DNA from: Pseudoxanthomonas sacheonensis
GTDB taxonomy: Bacteria; Pseudomonadota; Gammaproteobacteria; Xanthomonadales; Xanthomonadaceae
Direction of reading: 5' to 3'
NCBI RefSeq assembly: GCF_010093305.1
Contig: NZ_PDWS01000009.1
Location: forward strand, 96,184-160,183
Length of the DNA: 64,000 nt
This document shows positions 1-9,831 of the stretch, one piece after another. Made by a program: the position numbers and the translations under genes. Positions within the stretch are counted from its first letter, which is position 1; each line of letters starts with the position of its first letter. The notes beneath the pieces are model-generated. The model had not been told where the DNA came from and searched no databases. It saw only the letters and a list, made by a program, of their open reading frames with translations.

Positions 1-19
1 AAACTCTATTAGGTACTGA

Positions 20-367
20 ATGGTGGAAGCCAACCCAAACCCGATCCCCAAGCTGGAGCTGGAGCTCCGCCGCGGCGCGCTCGTGCTGGCGGTGCTCTCC
101 CAGCTGCGGGAGGTCCAGTACGGCTACTCCTTGCGCCAAGCCCTGGCGCTACGCGGCATGCCGATCGAGGAAGGGACGCTTTATCCCTTGCTCCGCAGGC
201 TGGAAGGCCAGGGCCTGCTGGCCTCCGAATGGCGGATCGAAGACGGTCCGCCTCGCCGCTACTACCGGCTTAACGACGCTGGCGAGGCGCTGCTCGTCGA
301 ATTGACGGCCACATGGAACGCCCTGGTCGGGACCATGGCCGGACTACTTGAGGGGAGTGAGAAATGA
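20..367 (+). CDS. PadR-family transcriptional regulator
   Basis: A 115-residue winged-helix regulator. Residues about 17-85 carry the PadR pattern: an N-terminal helix (LVLAVLSQL), the recognition region ending in EEGTLYPLLRRLEGQGLL, and the wing containing GPPRRYYRLNDAG. This matches the short PadR class with one C-terminal dimerisation helix. Its stop overlaps the next gene's start as ATGA, so the two are co-translated. PadR genes are commonly paired with a HAAS-domain membrane protein, as here, and the regulator probably represses its own operon. The start is close to the window edge, and AGGT five bases upstream is a weak ribosome site. The family call is secure; the ligand is unknown. 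Confidence 0.9.
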   Translation: MVEANPNPIPKLELELRRGALVLAVLSQLREVQYGYSLRQALALRGMPIEEGTLYPLLRRLEGQGLLASEWRIEDGPPRRYYRLNDAGEALLVELTATWNALVGTMAGLLEGSEK

Positions 368-1272
368 GCTCGAACGATGTGATCGAAGCGTATGTAGCCG
401 AGGTGATGCGCCGCCTGCCCCGCAAGGAGCGCAATGAAATCGGCCTGGAGCTTCGCGACTTGCTTACCCAGATGCTGGCCGAGAGAGCGCAGGATGCGGC
501 CGCCGATGAGGTGGTCTTGGACATGCTGCGGGACTTCGGCACGCCCACCGAAGTCGCAGCACGCTATCGCCCGCCTGGTGTGGTGATTATTCCCGCCGAG
601 CAGACCAGAACCTTCGCCCTGCTCTCGCTCGGAGGCATAGCTCTGCAGTGGGCGTCGACCTTTCCTCGCGTGTTCGATGGACAGCCTTTGGTCGCCTGGT
701 GGTTCACCTGGGGCCTGGGCGCTTTCTGGTGGCCCGGCTTTCTGGCGATGATGTCGCTGATGGGCGTTTTTGCATGCCAGCTGGGCATGTTCAAGCCGAC
801 CTGGAAGTCTCGCACCGTCGATCCGGAGCGGATCAACCGCACCTCGATGGCCTTCGGGCTGGCCGGGTACGCCATCGGGGTGGCGCTGATGATCTGCATG
901 CCCTGGATAACCGCCGTGATGCCCGAGCCGATGCCGCGAATTTTTGCTTTCGATCCGACGTTCCTGCGCGAGCGGGCACCGCCGGTGATCCTGCTGTGGC
1001 TGGGCGGCTTCGTTACCATGTTCGTAGCCATGCGAAAGGGCCGCTGGTCGAAACTGACGCGAAATCTGTCCGCCGCTTTCGGCCTGGGATTCGTCGCGCT
1101 GCTTGTCTGGTGGATGACAGCCGGAGATATTTTCCTGTCGCCGGCGACCGACGAAGGCGCCAAAGGCGCCCTGGGATTGGTCGTGGCCATCATCGTGGCG
1201 GATCTTGCCTACAGACTGTACCGTCGACGTCCGCGGATGCACGCACCGAAGATCAAAGCGTCGGGGACCTAG
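364..1272 (+). CDS. HAAS-domain multi-pass membrane protein
   Basis: A 302-residue protein. Residues 1-75 are a soluble helical region (IEAYVAEVMRRLPRKERNEI, then VVLDMLRDFGTPTEVAARYR). This is the pattern of the HAAS/DUF1700 N-terminal domain that accompanies PadR regulators. About six hydrophobic segments follow between residues 78 and 290, including one rich in tryptophan (AWWFTWGLGAFWW). It overlaps the PadR gene by four bases. By family association it is a membrane sensor or effector controlled by the PadR protein; no enzymatic motif is visible. The role is inferred from gene pairing only. Confidence 0.75.
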   Translation: MSSNDVIEAYVAEVMRRLPRKERNEIGLELRDLLTQMLAERAQDAAADEVVLDMLRDFGTPTEVAARYRPPGVVIIPAEQTRTFALLSLGGIALQWASTFPRVFDGQPLVAWWFTWGLGAFWWPGFLAMMSLMGVFACQLGMFKPTWKSRTVDPERINRTSMAFGLAGYAIGVALMICMPWITAVMPEPMPRIFAFDPTFLRERAPPVILLWLGGFVTMFVAMRKGRWSKLTRNLSAAFGLGFVALLVWWMTAGDIFLSPATDEGAKGALGLVVAIIVADLAYRLYRRRPRMHAPKIKASGT

Positions 1273-1298
1273 CCCCCAACCTGCGCATGGATGGGAAC

Positions 1299-1320
1299 GC
1301 GGCCTGGCAATGCCGGCCGC
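1299..1320. terminator. Hairpin between convergent genes
   Basis: GCGGCCTGGC and GCCGGCCGC form a short GC-rich hairpin in the 58-base gap between two genes that converge. There is no T tract on either side, so an intrinsic terminator is only possible. Confidence 0.3.
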
Positions 1321-1330
1321 GCCAAGCCGA

Positions 1331-2905
1331 TCAACTGTCGGTGGGGATCGGATTGCGCTTGACCGGAATATCCGGAGGCGGCCTGGCCACGGCCGGCTGC
1401 TCGTTGAGGTTGGGATCGAACAGACTGCAGGCTCCCCCGACCTGCAGCACCGACACCACGCACCTTACCCGCTTGTTGGTGCCGGGAATCTTCATTTCCA
1501 CTTCGCGGATATTGCGGCGCACCCACTCGGCCAGCAATGACTCGTTGGTTGGACGCCAGTACTTGTCGAACATGCTGGGTTCGTAAGGGAATTCCGGACG
1601 CTCCATCCACTTGCTGGCACGGTCGGCATCGGCGCGCTGCTGCTGTTTGGAACCGGGCGCGCCGGGACGCGCCGTGCTGCCGGTGGCGTTGGACGGCACG
1701 CGCACGCTGCCATCGGCATTGAACAGACCAGGACCATTGCCCGCACGGCCGCCGGTCGTAGAACCGGGCGTATTGCGGGTGGAGTCGCCCCAGTCGTCCC
1801 CGCGGGTCGGCGTGGCCAGACCGCCCGGACGGTTTGCCGCAGCTGAAGAACCGGAAGCGGTCGCGTTCGGTTGCGTGCCCTGCTGCGCGCTCGGTGCGCG
1901 CGCGGAATCGCCGGCGGTGGAAGGACTCGTCGCAGTGGCGGTACTGCTGGAAGAAGCCGTGCCACGATTCGGCGCTGCGATCTCGACCTGACGCACGCTT
2001 TGCGCAGGCGCGCGCAGCTCGGGCGCTGCGATCGCACGCGATGGAACCTGCACGCTGCGAATCTGCGGCAACGGCGCGGCGATCTCCCGCTGCCGTACTT
2101 CCTGGGTGGGTTGTGCGATCTGCGGCGTCGCGATTTCGCGCTGCGGCAACTCGCGCTGCGCCGGCGGCGTTTCCACCACCGTGACCTCGCGCGACGGTAC
2201 GCCCAACTCCCGCGGTTTGAGTTGCGGCGGCGCGATTTCCAGCGAACGTGGAGTAGCGGGCGGCAATACGAACGTACTGGTCGGCTCGGGCGTTTCGGTC
2301 ACCTGCACGTTCTGCTGGGCTACTGGCGGTGCGGGCGAAGGAACCTGTTCCTGCGGCAGCGCTGAAGCCTGCGCAGTCTCGGCCGGCGCGCCAGAAGAAG
2401 GAGCGGCCGCGGACTGCGCGGCGGCTGCGGCCGATTGGGATTGCGCCGCGGGCGGCCCACCGCCTTCTTCCTTGGGAGTTCCCTGCCCCATGAACTCGAC
2501 CTGCACGCGGCTCTCGTCTTCGGCCGCTGGCGGAGGCGGCAATTTGATCATCGCCAGCAGCATCAGCAACAGCACGAACAGCAGGTGCATGAAGAAACTG
2601 ATGCCGCCGGCGAACCAGCGCAGTCTGCGGTCCTCGCGCAGCGGCGGGCCCCAGTCCTGGTAGAACATCGAGCGGAAAGCCTGCCAGCGGTTCAACGCCG
2701 CCGGACGGCGCGGAGTTTCGGGCACGGGCCGTTCGGCGAATAGCCGGACGATGGCCTCGGCGCTGTCGTGACGGATCACGCCCAGCTTTTCCCTCAACGC
2801 GCGCAGCCACAGGCCCCAGCCGTAGGGCATTCCGGTGTGGCGTTCCAGGATGGGCGCTGGCTTGCCCGCCTGCAGCGCTGCGATGATTTCGGCGGCTCTC
2901 GTCAC
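1331..2905 (-). CDS. Proline-rich transmembrane repetitive protein
   Basis: A 524-residue protein starting with GTG, 13 bases after nfuA stops, so probably in the nfuA operon. Residues 1-90 are soluble. A single strong membrane span lies at about 94-118 (FFMHLLFVLLLMLLAMIKL), immediately followed by PPPP. The next 230 residues are Ala/Pro/Gln-rich and contain an imperfectly repeated Arg-x-x-Glu-Ile-Ala-x-Pro element. The C-terminal 120 residues are more ordered (FPYEPSMFDKYWRPTNESLL, RCVVSVLQVGG). The layout resembles a TonB-like envelope protein with a periplasm-spanning linker. Related xanthomonads carry such a 'transmembrane repetitive protein' beside nfuA. No function is established. Confidence 0.75.
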   Translation of the reverse strand: MTRAAEIIAALQAGKPAPILERHTGMPYGWGLWLRALREKLGVIRHDSAEAIVRLFAERPVPETPRRPAALNRWQAFRSMFYQDWGPPLREDRRLRWFAGGISFFMHLLFVLLLMLLAMIKLPPPPAAEDESRVQVEFMGQGTPKEEGGGPPAAQSQSAAAAAQSAAAPSSGAPAETAQASALPQEQVPSPAPPVAQQNVQVTETPEPTSTFVLPPATPRSLEIAPPQLKPRELGVPSREVTVVETPPAQRELPQREIATPQIAQPTQEVRQREIAAPLPQIRSVQVPSRAIAAPELRAPAQSVRQVEIAAPNRGTASSSSTATATSPSTAGDSARAPSAQQGTQPNATASGSSAAANRPGGLATPTRGDDWGDSTRNTPGSTTGGRAGNGPGLFNADGSVRVPSNATGSTARPGAPGSKQQQRADADRASKWMERPEFPYEPSMFDKYWRPTNESLLAEWVRRNIREVEMKIPGTNKRVRCVVSVLQVGGACSLFDPNLNEQPAVARPPPDIPVKRNPIPTDS

Positions 2906-2918
2906 CGGGAAGCGGGAA

Positions 2919-3515
2919 TCAGGCCGCGTTGTCGCGCGGGATGTACGGTGCGTCGCCGGTATCGTGATCGGTGACGTCGCGCACCGCGGTGACGCCGGGA
3001 ACGCGCGCCATCAGGGTCTTCTCGATGCCCTGCTTCAAGGTCACGTCCGCCATGCCGCAGCCGTTGCAGCCGCCGCCGAAACGGAGCAACACCACGCCGT
3101 CCGCGCTTACCTGCTCCACCGCCACCCTGCCCTTGTGCTGGGCCAGTTGCGGGTTGATTTCGTTCTCCACCACCCACCGCACCCGTTCCACCAGCGAAGC
3201 CGATTCGGCCGGCGCCTGTCCCTTGATCTTCGGCGCCTTGATGGTGAGCTGGCTGCCGGCGCCCTGGGTCACGTAGTCGATCTCGGCGCCGTCCAGCCAG
3301 GCGACGCTTTGCGCATCGACATAGACGGTGAAGCCTTCGCAGTCGACCGCCCATTCGTCGCCCGCCAGATCGCGCGGTTCGGCGAACTCCAGACGCGCGT
3401 CGGCGCGCGCGGTGCCCGGATCGACCGCGCTCAGGCGCACGCCCAGGCCGGGCAGCGCCTCGCGCTCGATCAGCTTGCGGAAATGGGCCTGGGCGGTGTC
3501 GGAGATATGGATCAT
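2919..3515 (-). CDS. nfuA: Fe-S biogenesis protein NfuA
   Basis: A 198-residue protein with the two NfuA domains. A degenerate A-type carrier fold spans about residues 1-95, starting [16 protein letters not shown]. An Nfu domain spans about 105-190 with the cluster-binding motif GGGCNGCGM (Cys150 and Cys153). Family members hold a [4Fe-4S] cluster across a dimer and deliver it to apoproteins, especially under oxidative stress or iron shortage. The A-type domain lacks the cysteine trio, as is normal for NfuA. It is divergent from phhB across 93 bases and is followed by the transmembrane repetitive gene. Confidence 0.96.
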   Translation of the reverse strand: MIHISDTAQAHFRKLIEREALPGLGVRLSAVDPGTARADARLEFAEPRDLAGDEWAVDCEGFTVYVDAQSVAWLDGAEIDYVTQGAGSQLTIKAPKIKGQAPAESASLVERVRWVVENEINPQLAQHKGRVAVEQVSADGVVLLRFGGGCNGCGMADVTLKQGIEKTLMARVPGVTAVRDVTDHDTGDAPYIPRDNAA

Positions 3516-3608
3516 GCGGCTATTCTAGCCACCCTATTGTTAGACGCTCATTCGAGCACATAACGGCATGGATGTTACGTTCAGCCAATCCACGCCGAGG
3601 AAGCCCCC

Positions 3609-3950
3609 ATGTCCGACCTGATCCCCCTGGCCCAAGCGCACTGCCTGCCGCTCAAGGGCAGCGAGCACAAACTCACCCAGGCCCGCGTGGCCGAACTGAT
3701 CCTGGAAGTGCCGGACTGGGACCTGGTCGAAGAAGGCCGTGCGCTGTGCAGGACCTTCCATTTCGACAACTACTACCAGACCATGGCCTTCGTGAACGCG
3801 CTGGCCTATATCGCCCATGCCGAGGACCACCACCCCGATCTTGGAGTGCACTACAACCGCGCCGTCGTGCGCTACTCCACGCACGATGTGGGCGGCCTGA
3901 GCGAGAACGACTTCATCTGCGCGGCCAAAGCCGATCTGCTGGCCGGCTGA
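3609..3950 (+). CDS. phhB: 4a-hydroxytetrahydrobiopterin dehydratase (PhhB/PCD)
   Basis: A 113-residue pterin-4a-carbinolamine dehydratase. The active-site block is visible: [10 protein letters not shown] with His70, His74 and His75, then [12 protein letters not shown] at residues 91-102. The enzyme dehydrates the 4a-hydroxypterin produced by phenylalanine hydroxylase so that the cofactor can be recycled. GAGGA at 3597-3601, seven bases upstream, supports this ATG. No phenylalanine hydroxylase gene is in the window. Confidence 0.95.
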   Translation: MSDLIPLAQAHCLPLKGSEHKLTQARVAELILEVPDWDLVEEGRALCRTFHFDNYYQTMAFVNALAYIAHAEDHHPDLGVHYNRAVVRYSTHDVGGLSENDFICAAKADLLAG

Positions 3951-3996
3951 TGCCGCCGGTTCCCGTACTGGAGCGTCCATTGGAGACATGCATTCC

Positions 3997-4422
3997 ATGA
4001 ACAACCGATTCCATTCCAAATCGCCGCCAGCGCTCTTCGGCATGCTGGCGATCGGCGCGTTGCTGTCGGCCTGCAGCGCCGATTCGCCCCCGCCGGCACC
4101 GGTAATCCCTTCGACCCAGGTAACCGCGCTGAACACACCCATGCCGCACTACCCCGCCGAACTGGGCTGTGCGGGCATTGGCGGCATGGTCATGCTGAAT
4201 CTGACCATCGGCACGGACGGCAAGCCGGCAAAGGTGGAAATGCTTGCCAGCAGCGGCCAGGAGGCGTTGGACAGGTCTGCGCTGGAAGGCGTGAAGTCCT
4301 GGCAGTTCGAACCAGCCACGCGCGGCGGCAAGCCGATAGTCCAGGGCATCCGGGTGCCGGTGAATTTCAAACCGCCGCAGATACGTCCCAACGACTGTTT
4401 CAGCCTGGACGAACAGCGCTAA
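3997..4422 (+). CDS. TonB C-terminal-domain lipoprotein
   Basis: A 141-residue protein from this ATG. A second ATG nine bases upstream has GGAG only two bases away, so 3997 (spacing 11) is preferred. The signal peptide ends in the lipobox LLSAC, predicting a lipidated envelope protein. Residues about 45-130 form a TonB C-terminal fold: MPHYPAELGCAGIGGMVMLN, then DGKPAKVEML and VKSWQFEPA. Canonical TonB has an inner-membrane helix instead of a lipobox, and no exbB or exbD is nearby, so energy transduction is doubtful. Two more proteins with this domain lie at 17.7-19.0 kb. Confidence 0.8.
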   Translation: MNNRFHSKSPPALFGMLAIGALLSACSADSPPPAPVIPSTQVTALNTPMPHYPAELGCAGIGGMVMLNLTIGTDGKPAKVEMLASSGQEALDRSALEGVKSWQFEPATRGGKPIVQGIRVPVNFKPPQIRPNDCFSLDEQR

Positions 4423-4434
4423 CCCATGAATCCT

Positions 4435-4517
4435 TGTAGAGCCGGGCTTGCTCGGCTGCTCTGCTGCATTCGTTAGGCGACCGGATTCAAGAGCAGCCGA
4501 GCAAGCCCGGCTCTACA
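4435..4517. repeat. 28-bp-arm perfect inverted repeat
   Basis: Arms at 4435-4462 and 4490-4517 are exact reverse complements (TGTAGAGCCGGGCTTGCTCG...) around a 27-base loop. It lies between two convergent genes and could act as a bidirectional transcription end. It resembles the long interspersed palindromes found elsewhere in this window but has a different arm sequence. Confidence 0.85.
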
Positions 4518-4549
4518 ACGCGCGATCCGGATTTGGATAGCACCGGGAT

Positions 4550-5530
4550 TCAGGCCAGACGATCCAGCGCCGCCGCCAGATCGTCGGCCAGCGGTGCGTT
4601 CAACACATAAGGCGACTTGCCGCCGTCGAGCGCGAATTCCAGCGACGCCGCATGCAGGAACAGACGCTTCAGTCCCGCCTGTTCGCGCAACCGCTTGTTG
4701 ACCGCCTCATCGCCGTATTTGTCGTCGCCGGCCACGGGATGGCCGATGTGCTGGGCATGCACGCGGATCTGATGGGTGCGGCCGGTTTCGATCCTGACTT
4801 CGCAATAGGAATGTCCGCCGCGCCGTTCCAGCACCTTGAAATGGCTCAGCGATGGTTTGCCGATAGCGTTCACTTGTACGTGCCGTTCTCCGCCCTGGCG
4901 CAGACCCACGTGCAGCGGCGCATCCACGCTCATGACCCCGTCCGGCATGCGCCCCACCAGCAGAGTCAGGTACCGCTTGCGGATGCCGGTGCCGCCCTCC
5001 TCGCGCATCAGCGCCTGCAACTCGGTCAAGGCGGAACGCTTCTTGGCCACGATCAGCAGGCCGGAGGTATCCCGGTCCAACCGGTGCACCAGTTCCAGGT
5101 TCATGTTGGGCCGCAGCGCCCGCAGGGTTTCGATGGCGCCATGGCTGATGCCGCTGCCGCCGTGGCTGGCCACGCCGGTAGGTTTGTTCAGCACCAGCAG
5201 GCGCGCGTCCTCGAACACGATCGCCGCCTCCAGCCGTTGCAGGAACCCGCTCGGCGGCGGCGCCTTGTCTTCGGGATCGCTGAGACTGACCGGCGGAATA
5301 CGGACCTCGTCACCGGACAGCAGCTTGCGGTCCGCCTTGGCCCGCCCTCCGTTGATCCGGACCTGCCCGCTGCGCACCAGCTTGTAGACCAGGCTGCGCG
5401 GGGCGCCCTTCAGCTGGCCCAGCAGGAAATTGTCCAGGCGCTGGCCGTCGCGGTCTTCAGGCACCTTGATGGTGCGAACGGCGGTCTTGGTGGCCCCTTC
5501 GGGCTTGCTTGCGGGGGGCTGATCGGTCAT
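4550..5530 (-). CDS. rluC: 23S rRNA pseudouridine synthase RluC
   Basis: A 326-residue RluA-family enzyme. An S4 RNA-binding domain covers about residues 20-85 (DGQRLDNFLLGQLKGAPRSL). The catalytic domain contains HRLDRDTSGLL, whose second Asp is the nucleophile, and GRTHQIRVHAQHIGHP. RluC converts uridines 955, 2504 and 2580 (E. coli numbering) of 23S rRNA. An upstream in-frame GTG would add seven residues; this ATG is preferred. Divergence from rne is the conserved gammaproteobacterial arrangement and supports the RluC rather than RluA/RluD assignment. Confidence 0.92.
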   Translation of the reverse strand: MTDQPPASKPEGATKTAVRTIKVPEDRDGQRLDNFLLGQLKGAPRSLVYKLVRSGQVRINGGRAKADRKLLSGDEVRIPPVSLSDPEDKAPPPSGFLQRLEAAIVFEDARLLVLNKPTGVASHGGSGISHGAIETLRALRPNMNLELVHRLDRDTSGLLIVAKKRSALTELQALMREEGGTGIRKRYLTLLVGRMPDGVMSVDAPLHVGLRQGGERHVQVNAIGKPSLSHFKVLERRGGHSYCEVRIETGRTHQIRVHAQHIGHPVAGDDKYGDEAVNKRLREQAGLKRLFLHAASLEFALDGGKSPYVLNAPLADDLAAALDRLA

Positions 5531-5551
5531 CCGTCTTTTATTCTGATACAC

Positions 5552-5951
5552 TCGGGGGGCGAGATAAGGGTTTGATTTCGCTGGAAGTTAACCAGCATCT
5601 TCACGATGCTGCGGGCCAGAAGCCCAGCTTTCCGCGATTCCGGCAAAGTGCGTAGCCACCGCCCACGGGGCAGTGAATGTTACCGCGGCTGGTCGGCGAA
5701 TCCGGACATCGCCCGATGCGTCAGACGTCGGTAGCTGAACACGCCCCGTGAGGCGCAAGGGTTATTCCCGAGCAGCCTCCGGTCCGAAACATATTTGTTA
5801 AATGAACCAAAGCGCTCCCGCGGCCTGCCGTGGTGTTGCAGCGCTGGAAACCAACCCTGCCCCGTTCGCGCCTGCGCGAGGGGTGGCGAGCAGTATCCAG
5901 AATGCGAAACCCACGGTGTTCCGCGCGGCAGCAGCGCGCGAGGAACGCACA
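5552..5951 (+). promoter_or_regulatory. Long structured 5' leader of rne
   Basis: About 400 bases separate the rluC start from the rne start. The promoter-proximal part has consecutive hairpins: GCTGG/CCAGC at 5580-5596, overlapping AGCATC/GATGCT at 5594-5610, then GGGC/GCCC. In enterobacteria the rne leader folds into hairpins through which RNase E cleaves and represses its own mRNA. The length and position here suggest the same feedback, but no specific homology to the enterobacterial element is visible. Confidence 0.5.
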
Positions 5952-8900
5952 ATGAAACGTATGCTGATCAATGCGACGCAGGAAGAAGAACTGCGCGTCG
6001 CCATCGTTGACGGACAGACCCTGTACGACATCGATATCGAACAACCGTCCAAAGAACAGAAAAAATCCAACATCTACAAGGGCCGCATTACCCGGCTCGA
6101 GCCTTCCCTGGAAGCGGCCTTCGTCGAATACGGCGGCGAACGCCATGGCTTCCTGCCGCTGAAGGAAATCTCCCGCGACTATTTCCAGGCCGGCGTCGAC
6201 CACAACAAGGCCGGCCTGAAGGAACTCCTGCGCGAAGGCCAGGAAGTCGTGGTGCAGGTCGACAAGGACGAGCGCGGCAACAAGGGCGCTGCCCTGACCA
6301 CGTTCATCTCACTGGCCGGGCGTTACATGGTGCTGATGCCCAACTCGCCCACCGCCGGCGGCGTCTCGCGCCGGATCGAGGGCGACGACCGCGCCGAGCT
6401 GAAGAAAGCGATGGACGCGCTGGTCATCCCCGAGGACATGGGCGTGATCATCCGCACCGCCGGCGTCGGCCGCGACGCCGAGGAACTGCAATGGGACCTG
6501 GACTACCTGCTGCAGGTCTGGCGCTCGGTCGCCGAAGCCGCGCTCAGCAAGCCGGCCCCGTTCCTGATCTACCAGGAGTCGCGCCTGATCGTGCGCGCCC
6601 TGCGCGACTACCTGCGCGCGGACGTTGGCGAGATCCTGGTCGACACCCCTGAGCTCTACGCCACGGCGAAGGAGTTCATGGAACAGGTGATGCCGCACAA
6701 CCTGCGCAAGCTCAAGCATTACACCGACGACATTCCGCTGTTCAACCGCTTCCAGATCGAGTCGCAGATCGAAGGCGCCTACGAGCGTAACGTGCGCCTG
6801 CCCTCCGGCGGCTCCATCGTGGTCGACCAGACCGAAGCCCTGACCGCGATCGACGTCAACTCCTCGCGCTCCACCAAGGGCAGCGACATCGAAGACACCG
6901 CCTTCCAGACCAACATGGAAGCGGCCGACGAAGTGGCCCGCCAGCTGCGCCTGCGCGACCTGGGCGGTCTGGTGGTCATCGACTTCATCGACATGTCCAG
7001 CAGCAAGCACCAGCGCGACGTCGAGAACCGCCTGCAGAACGCGCTCAAGTACGATCGCGCGCGCGTGCAGATCGGCCGCATCTCGCGTTTCGGCCTGATG
7101 GAAATGAGCCGCCAGCGTCTGCGTCCCTCGCTCGGCGAATCCAGCCAGATCGTCTGCCCGCAGTGCGAAGGCCACGGCCGCATGCGCAGCATCGAATCGC
7201 TGTCGCTGTCCATCATCCGCGTGGCCGAAGAGCACGCGATGAAGGAGAACACCGGACAGGTGCTGGTGCAGGCCCCGGTGCAGATCGCCAACTTCCTGCT
7301 CAACGAAAAACGCAACGCCTTGCGCGAGATCGAGAAGCGCCACGACGCGCCCATCGTCATCGTCGCCGACGAAGCGCTGCATACGCCGCACTACGAAGTC
7401 ACCCGCATCCGCGAGAACGAACTGGGCGAGGAATCCTCCAAGCCCAGCTACCAGCGCAACACGCCGCGCAAGCTGCCGGTGCACGCGCTGACCAAGGCGC
7501 AGTTGAACATCCCCGCGCCCGCGGTCACCCACGTCAAGCACAGCCAGCCCGCGCCGATCCGCGAAGAGCGCGAGGAAGCGGCAGCGCCCGCTCCGGCATT
7601 CGTCAAGGCGCCCGCTTCGTCCGCACCCGCAGCAGCCGCCTCCGGCGGCGTAGTGGGATGGTTGAAGCGCGTGTTCGGCGGCGGCTCCGGCGAAACCTCC
7701 AATGCCACTTTGGCCGAGCAAACCCGCCAGCACGAAAACCGCCAGCGGAATGACCGTGGCAACGACCGCAACAATGGCCAGCGCCGCGACGGCCGCGGGA
7801 ACCAGCAGAACCAGGGCCGCGGCAACGCGGGCGGTCAGCGCCGCGACGAGCAGCGCGGTCCCAAGCCGCAGAACGCGCAGCCCGCCGCTCAGGGCGGCCA
7901 GCAGCAGAAGCAGCGCAACGAACAGCCGCAGAAGCAGCAGCAACAACCCAAGCAACAGCAGAACCAGCCCAAGCAGCAGAAGCCGCAGAACGAAGCGGGC
8001 CAGAACAGCGGCCGTCCGCAGCGGCCGCCGCGCAACAACGAAGCGCCCAGGCAGCCCCGTCAGGAAACGGCCGAAACGGCCGATCTGGCCGCAGCGCCCG
8101 CCATCGCAACGACGGCAGCGGTCGCAGCGACGGCGGCCGCGCCATTGCCTGCCACTGCTCCCGTCGCTACCGGCAACATCGCGCCTGCACCCATCACTAC
8201 CGCCACCGATGAAAAGGAAGCGCCTTCCGTGCAGGTTGCGGCCGCCAACGATTCCAGCGAGGGCGGAACCGCAGATGCCGGGGACGGTACTGGCCGCCGC
8301 CGCCGGGGTCGTCGCGGCGGACGCCGCAGGCGCCGTGGCGCGGGCGAAGCCGGCGCCAGCAATGAAACCAGCGGTTCAGAGGATTTCGGCGACGACGAAC
8401 AACCCCAGGTCATCATCGCCAACGGCTCGCAGCCCGAGTTCGATTTCGATGACGAAACGCCTGCCGCCAGTCCCGCCGCACGTCCTGCTGCTCAGGCGCC
8501 CGCAGCGCCGGTGGTGGCTACGCTCGCCGTTGCCGCACCTGTTGCCGAGCAGGTCCGCCCCACTCCGGAAGCGGCCACGCCCGAGCCAGTTGCTGTTGCT
8601 CCGGCGGCAGTCGAAACGCAGTCGGCAGCCGTAATTGAAACGCCGCAGTCAGCAGTAGCCGCATCGGCGACACCGGCCGTCGAATGGAAGACTGAATCCG
8701 CCGCTGCACAGACCGAGTCCTTGGCGACCGCCACGCCGGCCGAAGCCAATGCGACGGCTCAGGAAATCCTGAAGAACGACACCGTCGAGAGCTTCACGCT
8801 GGTCGAGAGTCCGGCCCCTGCGGAAGCGGCCTCGATTGTCGCGCAAGCCGCCGAGCCTGAAACCACGTCTGAAGTCGTGCACGAAGTCGCCGAACCGACC

Positions 8901-9155
8901 CCAGCGCCCGTGGCCGCCGTCGAGCCGCCCAAGCCCGCGCCCGTGCGGCCGGCGGTCGGCAATACCGGTTCGCTGTTCTTCACCGCCGATGCCGACACGC
9001 CATCTTCGGTCACGCGGCATTTGTTCGAGCCCATGCCCGCCCCGCAGCCGGCGGCGGTCGTGGAAAAGCACGAAGAGCACGACCTGCCCCTGCTTGCCGA
9101 AAACGATGAAACGGCCAGCGAAGAAAAAGACCAGGGCAGCGAACGCAGCGCCTGA
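5952..9155 (+). CDS. rne: Ribonuclease E
   Basis: A 1067-residue endoribonuclease. The start [10 protein letters not shown] is preceded by AGGA at 5941; an in-frame ATG at 5802 would add 50 residues unlike the family and is rejected. Order: S1 RNA-binding domain (about residues 35-125), 5' sensor and RNase H-like folds, DNase I-like catalytic domain with the two metal-binding aspartates in [11 protein letters not shown] and VVIDFIDM (about 303 and 346), and the zinc-link CPQCEGHG. From about residue 530 the protein is disordered: a Gln/Asn/Arg-rich stretch, an Arg-rich RNA-binding patch ([14 protein letters not shown]), and a long Ala/Pro/Glu tail. The C-terminal half normally scaffolds the degradosome. 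Confidence 0.97.
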   Translation: MKRMLINATQEEELRVAIVDGQTLYDIDIEQPSKEQKKSNIYKGRITRLEPSLEAAFVEYGGERHGFLPLKEISRDYFQAGVDHNKAGLKELLREGQEVVVQVDKDERGNKGAALTTFISLAGRYMVLMPNSPTAGGVSRRIEGDDRAELKKAMDALVIPEDMGVIIRTAGVGRDAEELQWDLDYLLQVWRSVAEAALSKPAPFLIYQESRLIVRALRDYLRADVGEILVDTPELYATAKEFMEQVMPHNLRKLKHYTDDIPLFNRFQIESQIEGAYERNVRLPSGGSIVVDQTEALTAIDVNSSRSTKGSDIEDTAFQTNMEAADEVARQLRLRDLGGLVVIDFIDMSSSKHQRDVENRLQNALKYDRARVQIGRISRFGLMEMSRQRLRPSLGESSQIVCPQCEGHGRMRSIESLSLSIIRVAEEHAMKENTGQVLVQAPVQIANFLLNEKRNALREIEKRHDAPIVIVADEALHTPHYEVTRIRENELGEESSKPSYQRNTPRKLPVHALTKAQLNIPAPAVTHVKHSQPAPIREEREEAAAPAPAFVKAPASSAPAAAASGGVVGWLKRVFGGGSGETSNATLAEQTRQHENRQRNDRGNDRNNGQRRDGRGNQQNQGRGNAGGQRRDEQRGPKPQNAQPAAQGGQQQKQRNEQPQKQQQQPKQQQNQPKQQKPQNEAGQNSGRPQRPPRNNEAPRQPRQETAETADLAAAPAIATTAAVAATAAAPLPATAPVATGNIAPAPITTATDEKEAPSVQVAAANDSSEGGTADAGDGTGRRRRGRRGGRRRRRGAGEAGASNETSGSEDFGDDEQPQVIIANGSQPEFDFDDETPAASPAARPAAQAPAAPVVATLAVAAPVAEQVRPTPEAATPEPVAVAPAAVETQSAAVIETPQSAVAASATPAVEWKTESAAAQTESLATATPAEANATAQEILKNDTVESFTLVESPAPAEAASIVAQAAEPETTSEVVHEVAEPTPAPVAAVEPPKPAPVRPAVGNTGSLFFTADADTPSSVTRHLFEPMPAPQPAAVVEKHEEHDLPLLAENDETASEEKDQGSERSA

Positions 9156-9170
9156 TCAGGCAATCAGGCA

Positions 9171-9204
9171 TCCCGCGTGTTCGCTACAGCGAATGCGCGG
9201 GATC
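9171..9204. terminator. Hairpin at the rne / response-regulator convergence
   Basis: ATCCCGCG-TG-TTCGC pairs with GCGAA-TG-CGCGGGAT around a TACA loop. The hairpin sits 15 bases after the rne stop and overlaps the last codons of the convergent regulator gene. It has no T tract on the plus strand, so it may act as a bidirectional 3' stabiliser rather than a classical terminator. Confidence 0.45.
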
Positions 9205-9831
9205 CAGCAATCCGTACTGCGCGGCCAGCCGCGCCAGTGCGATGTTGTCCTGGATACCGACCTTCTGGAACAAGCGCGTCTTGTGCGTGTTCACCGTCTT
9301 GGCGCTCAGGCTGAGGCGTTTGGCGATGTCTTCCTGCCGCAACCCCTGGATCAGCAGCATCGCCACCTCCAGTTCCCGGGGCGACAACCCGTCGAAGGGC
9401 GAGGCGCTTCCGCCCACGTTGGAAAGCGCCATGTTCTGCGCGACATTGGTGCCCAGGTAGCGCTTGCCGCGCGCCACTTCGCGCACCGCGCGCAATAGTT
9501 CGCCGGCATCGCCGGCCTTGCCGATGTATCCGCAGGCGCCGGCTTCCAGCAGGCGTTTAGGCAGCGGGCCGTCTTCCAGCACCGACACGATGATCACCTT
9601 GGTTTCCAGATCGCCGCGGGCGATGCGCTCGGTGATTTCGAGCCCGCTCATTCCCGGAAGATGCAGATCGCACAACACCACATCGGGTTTCAGGCTGCGT
9701 ATCTGGCGCAACGCGTCTTCGCCATTGTCGGCGTCGCCCACGACCTCGATGTCCACTTCGCCGGCCAATATCATTTTCATGCCGGTTCGCACCAGCGCAT
9801 GATCGTCGATCAGGTATACGCGTATCGTCAT
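9184..9831 (-). CDS. GacA/UvrY-type two-component response regulator
   Basis: A 215-residue NarL/FixJ-family regulator. The receiver domain spans residues 1-120 with acidic pocket Asp9/Asp10, phospho-acceptor Asp55 (CDLHLPG) and the conserved Lys in YIGKAGDAGE. A LuxR-type helix-turn-helix spans about 148-205 (LSPRELEVAMLLIQGL, LSLSAKTVNTHKTRLF). Length and sequence fit the GacA/UvrY/SirA group, which with a BarA/GacS hybrid kinase activates csr/rsm small RNAs. The kinase is not in the window. The 280 bases upstream contain its promoter region and the palindrome at 10033-10120. Confidence 0.88.
   Translation of the reverse strand: MTIRVYLIDDHALVRTGMKMILAGEVDIEVVGDADNGEDALRQIRSLKPDVVLCDLHLPGMSGLEITERIARGDLETKVIIVSVLEDGPLPKRLLEAGACGYIGKAGDAGELLRAVREVARGKRYLGTNVAQNMALSNVGGSASPFDGLSPRELEVAMLLIQGLRQEDIAKRLSLSAKTVNTHKTRLFQKVGIQDNIALARLAAQYGLLDPAHSL

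Noticed and set aside
5802..5951. In-frame upstream ATG extending RNase E by 50 residues
   Set aside because: The family begins at [10 protein letters not shown], which has AGGA correctly spaced; the extension is unlike any RNase E start and falls in the leader.
6309..7955. 548-codon minus-strand frame inside rne
   Set aside because: Leu/Val/Ala/Arg low-complexity product opposite the conserved RNase E catalytic domain; a shadow.
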